Shown here piece by piece: positions 51,301-58,692 of a DNA stretch of 64,000 bases; within the stretch, counting starts at the first letter, position 1; every line of letters starts with the position of its first letter. Source of the DNA: Thermatribacter sp048814795 (GTDB lineage Bacteria; Atribacterota; Atribacteria; Atribacterales; Thermatribacteraceae); NCBI GenBank assembly GCA_048814795.1, contig CP184673.1:1302001-1366000 (forward strand), written 5' to 3'. The position numbers and the translations under genes are program-made. The notes beneath the pieces were generated by a model. That model worked only from the letters and a program-made list of their open reading frames with translations, was not told where the DNA came from and searched no databases.

Positions 51301-51783
51301 TTACATTTCTATCAGGTGTTTTTGATAATCAACTACCAGGTATCTCTGCCCTTTTTTGATTACTTGATGTCCTTCACTTTCAAGGAGGGTTTTCTGCCTT
51401 TCTACTCCTCCAGGATATTTAGGATTTATCTCTCCATTGCTTTTCAAGGTTCTCCAGTAAGGGGTGATATCTTGTTTGCCCCCTTTTTTATTCTCTTCAG
51501 AAGCATGGGCAGCAATCCAGGCGAAAATCCCTGTGGTTATTGGACAAGCAATTGTTGTGCCATGTTTTTTGGCAAGAAAGTTCCTGATATGGTTAATAGT
51601 TGTCAGTTTTCCGTAAGGTACCTTTTTCATCACCTCATCAACTTCCAGTGGTGAGGGTATTACCATGGTGTCACCTGGTTTTCCTCCCCATCGAGCGGCT
51701 TTTTTGTTATCAATATTCATTATCTTGGGAAGGTCTTTTTTATCGGCAAGCTTTTCCTGCCAGGACTTTTTTCTTTTGGCCAT
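51301..51783 (-). CDS. MGMT-family alkyltransferase-like protein without the active Cys
   Basis: A 160-aa protein of the O6-alkylguanine-DNA alkyltransferase DNA-binding-domain family. YGKLTTINHIRNFL is the helix-turn-helix, and DITPYWRTLKSNGEI replaces the PCHRV active site: residues 108-111 are PYWR, with Tyr at the Cys position. This is the alkyltransferase-like (ATL) pattern of non-catalytic flip-and-recruit proteins. A basic N-terminal extension of about 35 residues is unusual. ATG with AAAAAGGAG upstream. Confidence 0.78.
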   Translation of the reverse strand: MAKRKKSWQEKLADKKDLPKIMNIDNKKAARWGGKPGDTMVIPSPLEVDEVMKKVPYGKLTTINHIRNFLAKKHGTTIACPITTGIFAWIAAHASEENKKGGKQDITPYWRTLKSNGEINPKYPGGVERQKTLLESEGHQVIKKGQRYLVVDYQKHLIEM

Positions 51784-51867
51784 CAATTCTCTCCTTTTTA
51801 GGGTGCAAAGGCAGTGTAACGCATTTTGCTTTTTCTGTTGTTTTTAAAGAATCGATTTATTCAACTA

Positions 51868-52047
51868 TTATTTTGGTGCATAGTAGCACCTTTTGGGTGA
51901 ATAAATTTTGCCTTCTTCCTTTAGCTTTTTGATTATGGCACTTACTTCCTTGCTATCAATACCCGTGGCTTTAGAGATGTCTCCTGGTCTTACCGGTTTG
52001 CCATGGCTTTTCATAAAGTCAAGTATGGCTTTCTCTTTATCCTGCAC
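51868..52047 (-). CDS. Small winged-helix DNA-binding protein, 59 aa
   Basis: A GTG-started 59-codon ORF with a strong AAAGGAGGG site. The protein has a helix-turn-helix (PGDISKATGID, KEVSAIIKKLKEEG) and a short wing ending SPKRCYYAPK, so it is a minimal winged helix like the DNA-binding halves of some archaeal/bacterial regulators. Its 3' end is 85 bp before the ATL gene start, so it may be co-transcribed or independent. Below the length of usual gene lists. Confidence 0.7.
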   Translation of the reverse strand: MQDKEKAILDFMKSHGKPVRPGDISKATGIDSKEVSAIIKKLKEEGKIYSPKRCYYAPK

Positions 52048-52122
52048 TGTAAAACCCTCCTTTAATTGAAGCGTCTGGTCAACTCTTGTTTTTTGTATTT
52101 TCTCATTCTTAACTTGCTGTGT

Positions 52123-52281
52123 CTACCCCACTTCAGTATACCGCCCATCGGTTCTGACTTTAAGCAATCTATTGGGAATTATCTTTTTACCTGAGGATCC
52201 CTTCAAGTCCTGACCGAGTTTAGTCAAAAAGAATGTTGTGTGTTGTGGAGTAAAACAGCTTTTTCGTGCTTTTGTTTCCAC
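52123..52281 (-). CDS. Doubtful 52-aa ORF in the gap before the winged-helix gene
   Basis: Between tRNA-Asn and the winged-helix gene (gap 52048-52421) the only open frame worth noting starts with GTG at 52281 and gives a basic 52-aa peptide (KGSSGKKIIPNRLLKVRTDGRYTEVG at its end has a protein-like look). There is no ribosome site. It may be a remnant or chance. Otherwise the gap holds a T-run just after the tRNA and no recognised signal. Confidence 0.15.
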   Translation of the reverse strand: METKARKSCFTPQHTTFFLTKLGQDLKGSSGKKIIPNRLLKVRTDGRYTEVG

Positions 52282-52421
52282 TTTGTTTAAGTTTCAAGTC
52301 AAAAAGAAAGAGGGAAATACAAGATTAAATAAATTTAAAGCCATCCAGAGTATGCTCGTAGGACGGAAAAAGGCAAGGAGGGGCGGGTGTTCATGCGGTT
52401 CACCTGTGTCTGAAAAAAATT

Positions 52422-52496
52422 TGGCTCCTCGGGCAGGATTCGAACCTGCAACCCTCCGGTTAACAGCCGGATGCTCCACCGTTGAGCTACCGAGGA
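52422..52496 (-). tRNA. tRNA-Asn (anticodon GUU)
   Basis: The minus strand gives a standard tRNA: acceptor TCCTCGG/CCGAGGA, D-arm AGCTCAACGGTGGAGCA, anticodon stem TCCGG with loop CTGTTAA and GTT at 34-36, T-arm GCAGGTTCGAATCCTGC, discriminator G and an encoded CCA. 75 nt. It lies 29 bp after the rpoD stop and may be processed from that transcript; a T7 run follows at once. Confidence 0.95.
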
Positions 52497-52525
52497 GCGC
52501 TCTACGTTGAGAAATTATATCCAGA

Positions 52526-53647
52526 CTATTCTGATTCGTCAAGGTAGTCCCGTAATTTTTTGCTTCGGCTGGGGTGTCGCAACTTGCGCAGGGCCTTAGC
52601 TTCGATTTGTCGAATCCTCTCTCTGGTTACCCCAAAAATTTGTCCCACTTCTTCAAGAGTGTGGGGTTTTCCGTCTTCAAGCCCAAAGCGGAGCTTGAGC
52701 ACTTTACGTTCTCTTTCTGAAAGGGTGTTCAGTACGCTTTCTAATTGCTCGCGCAAAAGCATGTACGATGCTGCTTGAGGAGGTGCCATGGCTCCGGTAT
52801 CTTCTATAAAGTCACCAAGGTGGCTATCTTCCTCTTCACCGATTGGGGTTTCCAGGGACAGTGGCTCCTGGGCAGTTTTCATTATTTCCTGAACCTTTTC
52901 GACAGTTATTCCCATTTCGTTAGCTATTTCATCAGGAGTAGGTTCTCGGCCCAGGCGCTGGGTAAGTTGTCTGGAAACTCGAATTAACTTGTTTATAGTT
53001 TCCACCATATGTACCGGGATGCGGATAGTCCTTGCCTGGTCAGCGATTGCTCGGGTTATGGCCTGTCGTATCCACCAGGTTGCGTAAGTACTGAATTTGT
53101 AGCCTTTGCGGTAATCAAACTTTTCAACAGCCCTGATAAGCCCCAGGTTGCCTTCCTGGATCAGGTCCAGAAAAAGCAGTCCTCGGCCCACATAACGTTT
53201 GGCAATGCTTACCACCAGTCTCAGGTTGGCTTCGATTAGTTTTTTCTTGGCCTCTATGTCTCCCTGCTCGATCCTTTTGGCGAGTTCCACTTCTTCTTCA
53301 GGTGTGAGCAGAGGGACTTGACCAATTTCTTTAAGATACATTTTGACTGGATCATCAACTCCTATCCCTTTAATTTCTTCAAACTGCAGGTCCTCGCCTT
53401 CAGAGGCCTTTTCCGCTTCTTCACGTATTGTTTCTTCGTCAGATACTTCGATGCCCAAATCCGAAAGAGTGCTGTAAATGTCGTCTAAGCGGTCAACATC
53501 TACCACCTGGTCTCCTAAAAAGTCGTTGAGCTCCTTGAAAGTAATGTAGCCTTTCTTTTTACCACTCTCCAGCAAAGGAGAGATAGCCGATGAAGCATAA
53601 ACATCATAATCGCTATACACACCTTTTTTCTTGTGGTTGGACGCCAA
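52526..53647 (-). CDS. rpoD: RNA polymerase primary sigma factor (sigma-70/sigma-A)
   Basis: The housekeeping sigma factor, 373 aa. Region 1.2 DPVKMYLKEIGQVPLLTPEEE, region 2 with EGNLGLIRAVEKFDYRKG and YATWWIRQAI, region 3 with LGREPTPDEIANEMGI and region 4 ending GVTRERIRQIEAKALRKLR. The N-terminal region 1.1 is short. TTG start with GGGAGAGG upstream. It follows dnaG by 26 bp, the common dnaG-rpoD pair. Confidence 0.97.
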   Translation of the reverse strand: MASNHKKKGVYSDYDVYASSAISPLLESGKKKGYITFKELNDFLGDQVVDVDRLDDIYSTLSDLGIEVSDEETIREEAEKASEGEDLQFEEIKGIGVDDPVKMYLKEIGQVPLLTPEEEVELAKRIEQGDIEAKKKLIEANLRLVVSIAKRYVGRGLLFLDLIQEGNLGLIRAVEKFDYRKGYKFSTYATWWIRQAITRAIADQARTIRIPVHMVETINKLIRVSRQLTQRLGREPTPDEIANEMGITVEKVQEIMKTAQEPLSLETPIGEEEDSHLGDFIEDTGAMAPPQAASYMLLREQLESVLNTLSERERKVLKLRFGLEDGKPHTLEEVGQIFGVTRERIRQIEAKALRKLRHPSRSKKLRDYLDESE

Positions 53648-53673
53648 AGCGACCTCTCCCTTTCTATTTATTT

Positions 53674-55500
53674 TTAACTTTTTATTAATTCCTGTTCTTT
53701 TCTGAGTATCTGGTCGTATTCTCTCAGTTTGTCTTGAAGAAGAACTTTGAGTTTTCGTTGTTCCTCCTCGGGTAAGCTGCTCTTGGAAAGTTGCGCTGAG
53801 ATTCGGGAAAGCTCTTTTTCGGTGTTTTTTCGTCGTCGAGAAAGCGCGTTTTTTTTGACCGTTTTGATCAGGTCCTGAACTACTTCTTCTCTTTCCAACC
53901 CAAATTCCAGATCCTCCCGAGTAGCTATTTCTGAGACCAGATGTTGCATATCAGAATCACTGATAAAAACTCCTACCAGATCAGCAAAAGAAAAGTCCCT
54001 TTTTTTAGAAAACAAGGTATTTATGGCTCGCCACAAGCGACGGTTATTGGAACAGGAAAAATCACTTTCCTCAAATTCTCCAAGAAGCTTTTCTCGGGAA
54101 GACAAATCCTCCAGCACTTTTTTTATAATCATTTTTTCGGCTTTTATATTCCCGGGTTCCCTTAAATCAGTAGTTAGTGTGAGGAACTTTTCTTTCGCAT
54201 TGCTTTGAGCTCCTTTTTCTATTGCTCGGTAAATGAGTGATTCTTCCACACCAATTTTCCTGGCGAGCTGTTTAATGCGTAATTCCCGCTCTACCGCATC
54301 TGCGACCTGCAAATAGGGAACCAGGGCTTGAATGATTTTGACTTTAGATTCCACAGTTTTATAACCATGTTGCTTCAGCAATAATTCCAGATAAAAGTCA
54401 AAATAGGACATTTCTCTGGATAAAATTTCTAAAAGCGCTTCTTGGCCTTTTTCTCTCAAAAACGAATCTGGGTCGTAAGGAGAAGGAATGCGAGCTATTT
54501 TGACTTCGAGTCCTTGAGATCGGAGTAATTCCACTCCCCTTAGCGTAGCTACTTCTCCTGCTTTATCAGAATCAAAGCAAAGGACAATCTGCTGGGTGTA
54601 TCGTCGTAGCAAGGAGGCTTGCTGAGACGTAAAAGCTGTTCCCATGGATGCCACGCAGTTTTCTACACCGGCTTCATAAAGACTCAAGAAATCCATGTAT
54701 CCTTCAACGACTATCGCTTTTCCGGCTTTACGGATGGAACTTTTAGCGGCAAAAAGGCCGTACAGGTTTTGACCTTTGGAGAAAACAGGACTGTCCGGGG
54801 TATTGATATATTTTGCTCCTTCTTTAGAGAGAGATCTTCCTGCAAATCCAACTGCCCTACCCTGGTCGTCATGAAGCGTAAAAACTATTCGGCCTCTAAA
54901 GCGGTCCAGTAATTGGCCCTTTTTACCCAGGACCCCGGTTCCGCTTGCTATAAGATCTTTTCCTGAAAAACCTTGTTTCATTAGATAACTCAATGTTTCT
55001 CTGCTATCCAGAGGAGAAAAACCAATGCCGAAATATTTCAAAGTTTCTGGTTTTAATCCACGTTTTTCGAGTAGATAAGATTTAGCTTCCTGTGCCTCCC
55101 GGCTTTGGGGATTTACAAGCTGGGCGTGGTAAAATCGCTGCAGCGTTTTGTTAAGTTCCAGAAGGCGCTTTCTCTCCACTGCCTCTCTGGAGAGAAAGCC
55201 TTCTTTTCTTTGAGGTAAAGGCAACCCATATTTTTCAGCAATGATGGTTACTGCTTCTGGGAAACTTACTCCCTCTATTTTCATCACAAAGGAAAAAATG
55301 TTACCTCCTACTCCACAACCGAAGCAGTGAAAAATCCCTTTTTCTGGAGACACTATGAAAGAAGGGGTTTTTTCTTCGTGAAAAGGACATAGAGCTCGAA
55401 AATTCTTGCCTGCGGGTTTTAAATCCACGTATTGAGAGACTAAGTCCACAATATCAACTTTTTGTCGTATTTCTTCAAGAAATTCCTGGGGAAAAAACAA
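53674..55500 (-). CDS. dnaG: DNA primase DnaG
   Basis: Makes RNA primers at the fork; 608 aa from the chosen TTG. Zinc domain CPFHEEKTPSF with HCFGCGVGG (CHC2), the TOPRIM VVEGYMDFL and LCFDSDKAG, and a C-terminal helicase-binding part. An in-frame ATG at 55584 would add 28 residues encoded through the GC-rich hairpin after hppA; those are Pro/Gly/Arg-rich and unlike primases, so the TTG at 55500, with GGGTGG upstream and then FFPQEFLEEI, is preferred. Confidence 0.9.
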   Translation of the reverse strand: MFFPQEFLEEIRQKVDIVDLVSQYVDLKPAGKNFRALCPFHEEKTPSFIVSPEKGIFHCFGCGVGGNIFSFVMKIEGVSFPEAVTIIAEKYGLPLPQRKEGFLSREAVERKRLLELNKTLQRFYHAQLVNPQSREAQEAKSYLLEKRGLKPETLKYFGIGFSPLDSRETLSYLMKQGFSGKDLIASGTGVLGKKGQLLDRFRGRIVFTLHDDQGRAVGFAGRSLSKEGAKYINTPDSPVFSKGQNLYGLFAAKSSIRKAGKAIVVEGYMDFLSLYEAGVENCVASMGTAFTSQQASLLRRYTQQIVLCFDSDKAGEVATLRGVELLRSQGLEVKIARIPSPYDPDSFLREKGQEALLEILSREMSYFDFYLELLLKQHGYKTVESKVKIIQALVPYLQVADAVERELRIKQLARKIGVEESLIYRAIEKGAQSNAKEKFLTLTTDLREPGNIKAEKMIIKKVLEDLSSREKLLGEFEESDFSCSNNRRLWRAINTLFSKKRDFSFADLVGVFISDSDMQHLVSEIATREDLEFGLEREEVVQDLIKTVKKNALSRRRKNTEKELSRISAQLSKSSLPEEEQRKLKVLLQDKLREYDQILRKEQELIKS

Positions 55501-55515
55501 CCTGAACCACCCAAC

Positions 55516-55548
55516 CTGGGGGCTCCGAGAAGCCCCCGGAGTCCCCAG
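55516..55548 (-). terminator. GC-rich hairpin with two alternative folds between hppA and dnaG
   Basis: In the 61-bp gap the RNA can fold in two exclusive ways. Fold A: CUGGGGACUCC with GGAGCCCCCAG, ten pairs with one A-C mismatch and an 11-base loop. Fold B: GGGGGCU with AGCCCCC, seven perfect pairs with a six-base loop. No U-run follows directly; a T6 run lies about 15 bases on. It could attenuate dnaG-rpoD from the hppA transcript. Confidence 0.6.
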
Positions 55549-55561
55549 TTCAAATAAGCGG

Positions 55562-57523
55562 TTAACGAATGAAAATTGGAGCAAAAACCAAAGCTACAAT
55601 GGACATCAACTTAATGAGAATGTTTAGCGAAGGTCCAGCTGTATCTTTGAATGGGTCTCCAACGGTATCACCAACTACTGCTGCTGCATGCTGAGGAGAC
55701 CCTTTCCCGCCAAGGTTGCCTTCTTCAATATATTTTTTAGCGTTGTCCCAGGCTCCACCGGAGTTGGCCATCATTACTGCCAGCATCAAGCCAGAGACGA
55801 TAGCTCCTGCCAGGAGTCCACCCAGAGCCTCTTTGCCCAAGACGATTCCAACAATTAAAGGAACTATTACAGCCAGAACTCCAGGCAAGATCATTTGAGA
55901 AAGAGCCCCGCGGGTGCTAATATCCACGCACCGGGCATAGTCTGGTTTGGCTTTTCCTTCCATAAGGCCGGTGATTTCGCGGAATTGCCGGCGTACTTCT
56001 TCCACCATTCGGAAAGCTGCCCTGCCAACCGCTCGGAGAGCCAGAGAACTGAAAAGATAAGGCATCATGGCACCTATGAAGAGTCCTACTACTGTCATGG
56101 GTTTAATTATATCGATTACTTTAAGATTTACTGCTGCACCATAGGCTGAAAATAGGGCCAGAGCGGTTAGCGCGGCGGAACCAATAGCTAAACCCTTTCC
56201 AATAGCAGCAGTGGTATTACCCAGAGCATCGAGCGAGTCAGTTATTTTACGGACATTGGGTCCCAGTCCTGCCATTTCGGCTATGCCACCCGCATTATCG
56301 GCAACGGGACCATAAGCATCGATGGCTAAGGTCATACCGGTAATGGAGAGCATACCCACGGCGGCAATCGCAATACCGTAGATTCCTGCTGCCCAGTAAG
56401 CTACCAGTATGGCTCCACAGATTAGTATTACCGGTACAACCGTGCTTTCCATTCCTACCGAAAGTCCATTAATGATTACCGTGGCTGGTCCGGTTTTGGA
56501 AGCTTCAGCAAGATTGCGTACGGGCTTGAAGTGACTTGAAGTGTAATATTCGGAAATGAGACCGATGGCGATTCCTGCAATTAGTCCAGCTACTGTGGCC
56601 ACAAAGGCACTAACATTTCCGAAAAGGGTAAGAGACAAGATTAGACTGAATACAGCAGCTAAAATTCCACTCATGTAGGTGCCTCTATTTAAAGCGGCGG
56701 CAAGTCCCTTTTCATCCCTGGCATTCACGAAGAAGGTGCCAATGATGGCGGCGATAATGCCGAAGGCTGCCATTAAAAGAGGATAAGCTACACCTGCGAA
56801 ACCGGAGAAGAGGGTTACCCCGAGGATCATTGCAGCAATGATGGAACCTACATAGGATTCAAAGAGGTCTGCACCCATACCAGCTACGTCGCCAACGTTG
56901 TCACCCACATTGTCGGCAATAACCGCTGGGTTGCGAGGGTCATCTTCGGGTATGCCAGCTTCTACTTTTCCCACCAGGTCAGCGCCTACGTCAGCTGCTT
57001 TAGTGTAAATTCCTCCACCAACACGGGCGAAAAGTGCGATAGAGCTGGCTCCCAGCGCAAAACCATTGATTACCTGTGGGTCTTTGATAATGGCGTACAG
57101 AATTCCCAGTCCCAGGAGTCCAAAGCCAACCACGCACATTCCCATGAAAGCGCCAGCAGAAAAAGCTACTTTCAGGGCCTGGTTGACACCTTCTGTGGCT
57201 GCCTGGGTAGTGCGGGCATTACTCCTGGTTGCAATGCGCATTCCAGCGAACCCGGCAAGACCCGAGCAAAGAGCACCTACCAGAAAACAAACTGCAGTGA
57301 CCCAGTTACGGGCAAAGCCAAGCACTATGAACATGACTATTACAAAAAAAACCAGGAAGCTGTACTCTCGCTTCAAAAAGGCCATAGCTCCTTCCTGAAC
57401 TGCCTTTGATATTTCCTGCATACGCTCATTTCCAGGGTTGCAACGGTTGATTTTCTGTACCAGCGAGAGCGCAAAAAGAACTGCTATTAAGCCTGCAATT
57501 GGGGCAAACAGTACTACTCCCAT
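55562..57523 (-). CDS. hppA: Membrane-bound pyrophosphatase (K+-dependent type) HppA
   Basis: A polytopic ion-pumping pyrophosphatase, 653 aa, about 15-16 membrane helices. Catalytic loops include GGGIYTKAADVGADLVGKVE, DNVGDNVGD and GDTVGDPFKDTAGPS. The GNTTAAIGKG loop has Ala where K+-independent enzymes have Lys, so K+ dependence is predicted. Whether it pumps Na+ or H+ cannot be read from these motifs. ATG with AAAGGAGG upstream. It lies in the ppdK-dgt-hppA string, with PPi as the shared theme. Confidence 0.95.
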   Translation of the reverse strand: MGVVLFAPIAGLIAVLFALSLVQKINRCNPGNERMQEISKAVQEGAMAFLKREYSFLVFFVIVMFIVLGFARNWVTAVCFLVGALCSGLAGFAGMRIATRSNARTTQAATEGVNQALKVAFSAGAFMGMCVVGFGLLGLGILYAIIKDPQVINGFALGASSIALFARVGGGIYTKAADVGADLVGKVEAGIPEDDPRNPAVIADNVGDNVGDVAGMGADLFESYVGSIIAAMILGVTLFSGFAGVAYPLLMAAFGIIAAIIGTFFVNARDEKGLAAALNRGTYMSGILAAVFSLILSLTLFGNVSAFVATVAGLIAGIAIGLISEYYTSSHFKPVRNLAEASKTGPATVIINGLSVGMESTVVPVILICGAILVAYWAAGIYGIAIAAVGMLSITGMTLAIDAYGPVADNAGGIAEMAGLGPNVRKITDSLDALGNTTAAIGKGLAIGSAALTALALFSAYGAAVNLKVIDIIKPMTVVGLFIGAMMPYLFSSLALRAVGRAAFRMVEEVRRQFREITGLMEGKAKPDYARCVDISTRGALSQMILPGVLAVIVPLIVGIVLGKEALGGLLAGAIVSGLMLAVMMANSGGAWDNAKKYIEEGNLGGKGSPQHAAAVVGDTVGDPFKDTAGPSLNILIKLMSIVALVFAPIFIR

Positions 57524-57555
57524 TATAACTCCTCCTTTCTATTTTATTTTGCTTT

Positions 57556-58641
57556 TTAGTTAGTTTCCCTGTTGCCTGGGCCGCTACCTTGCTGGGGCCA
57601 GGGATCAGGGAGGAAATATTTTTTGTACATGTAAAGAGCATACCTATCAGTCATGCCTGAAATAAAGTCACAAATAATTCTATCAAGAGAAACCTCTTTT
57701 GATAAGCAGAAAGAACACTCTTTTTGGAAAAAATTAGGATGTTCCAGAAAAAAGAAGTAAAGCTCCTTAATAAGCCTTTTGGCTTTGCTTCTCACTTTTA
57801 CTTGTTCGTCGCTGAAGTAAACTCTTTGAAAGAGAAAGCTACGTAACTCTTCAGTGGCTTCTCTGGTTTCCTGGCTCATGGCGATGCAGTTGGAATCAAT
57901 ACTATTTAGCACTACATCCTTGACCATGTGGTCTATTCTCTGGCGATGAGTGCTTCCGAGTACGGCAATCGATTCCTTAGGCAGTTCGGCTTCTTTTATG
58001 AGGCCAGCCCTGAGAGCATCGTCAATGTCATGGTTGACGTAAGCTATTACATCTGCAAGGCGTACTACCTGTCCTTCCAGTGTGGCAGGGAGATCTTCTT
58101 CAGGGCAGAGCAAGGTGTTAGAGTAGGTTTTGGAGTGTTTCAGAATACCGTTTCTGACTTCCCAGGTCAAATTCAGACCTTGCCCCTCTCTTTCAAGTAA
58201 ATCTACCACTCTGAGGCTCTGTTCGTTATGTCTGAAACCCTCGGGATAGACTTCGTTGAGCGCTTCTTCCCCAGCATGACCGAAGGGGGTGTGTCCCAGG
58301 TCATGTCCCAGTGCTATAGCTTCGGTAAGGTCTTCGTTGAGGCGAAGAGCCCGAGCTATGGTTCGAGCGATTTGCGCTACTTCAAGGGTGTGTGTGAGGC
58401 GGGTACGATAGTGATCTCCTTCAGGGCTAAGGAAAACTTGAGTTTTATGCTTTAGCCGTCGGAAGGCCTTGCTGTGAATAATTCGATCTCGGTCGCGCTG
58501 GAATGCATTACGCAGGTCGCACTCTGCTTCGGGATGCTTCCTTCCCCTGCTTTGGGAGCTCAGAGTAGCGTAAGGAGAAAGGAGCTCCTTTTCTTTTTCT
58601 TCCCAGAATTTCTTTATTTCTTCAATTTTCAAGGTTATCAC
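57556..58641 (-). CDS. dgt: dGTP triphosphohydrolase-like HD-domain protein
   Basis: A 361-aa HD-superfamily dNTP triphosphohydrolase (dGTPase-like). Motifs are HSKAFRRLKHKTQVF, the metal-binding TRLTHTLEVAQIA and GHDLGHTPFGHAGEEAL. Hydrolysis of dGTP to deoxyguanosine and triphosphate is the family reaction; the true substrate is unknown. The GTG at 58641 has little ribosome site; a TTG at 58632 with GGGTGAT upstream is plausible. It begins just after a strong hairpin. Confidence 0.9.
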   Translation of the reverse strand: MITLKIEEIKKFWEEKEKELLSPYATLSSQSRGRKHPEAECDLRNAFQRDRDRIIHSKAFRRLKHKTQVFLSPEGDHYRTRLTHTLEVAQIARTIARALRLNEDLTEAIALGHDLGHTPFGHAGEEALNEVYPEGFRHNEQSLRVVDLLEREGQGLNLTWEVRNGILKHSKTYSNTLLCPEEDLPATLEGQVVRLADVIAYVNHDIDDALRAGLIKEAELPKESIAVLGSTHRQRIDHMVKDVVLNSIDSNCIAMSQETREATEELRSFLFQRVYFSDEQVKVRSKAKRLIKELYFFFLEHPNFFQKECSFCLSKEVSLDRIICDFISGMTDRYALYMYKKYFLPDPWPQQGSGPGNRETN

Positions 58642-58645
58642 CCGA

Positions 58646-58672
58646 TGAACCGGGGGTAACTCCCCCGGTTCA
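58646..58672 (-). terminator. GC-rich intercistronic hairpin ppdK/dgt
   Basis: TGAACCGGGGG and CCCCCGGTTCA form a perfect 11-bp stem with a five-base loop, about 20 bases after the ppdK stop and five before the dgt start. No U-run follows. It may be a partial terminator or an mRNA 3' stabiliser that protects ppdK mRNA. The stem would also hide a ribosome site for the GTG start of dgt. Confidence 0.6.
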
Positions 58673-58692
58673 GAGATGTAAGGCTTTTTCTG

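Noticed and set aside
52123..52281. 52-aa ORF as a real gene
   Set aside because: No ribosome site and no family; kept only as a doubtful feature.
55501..55584. 28-residue N-terminal extension of DnaG
   Set aside because: It would translate the GC-rich hairpin after hppA and does not resemble primases.
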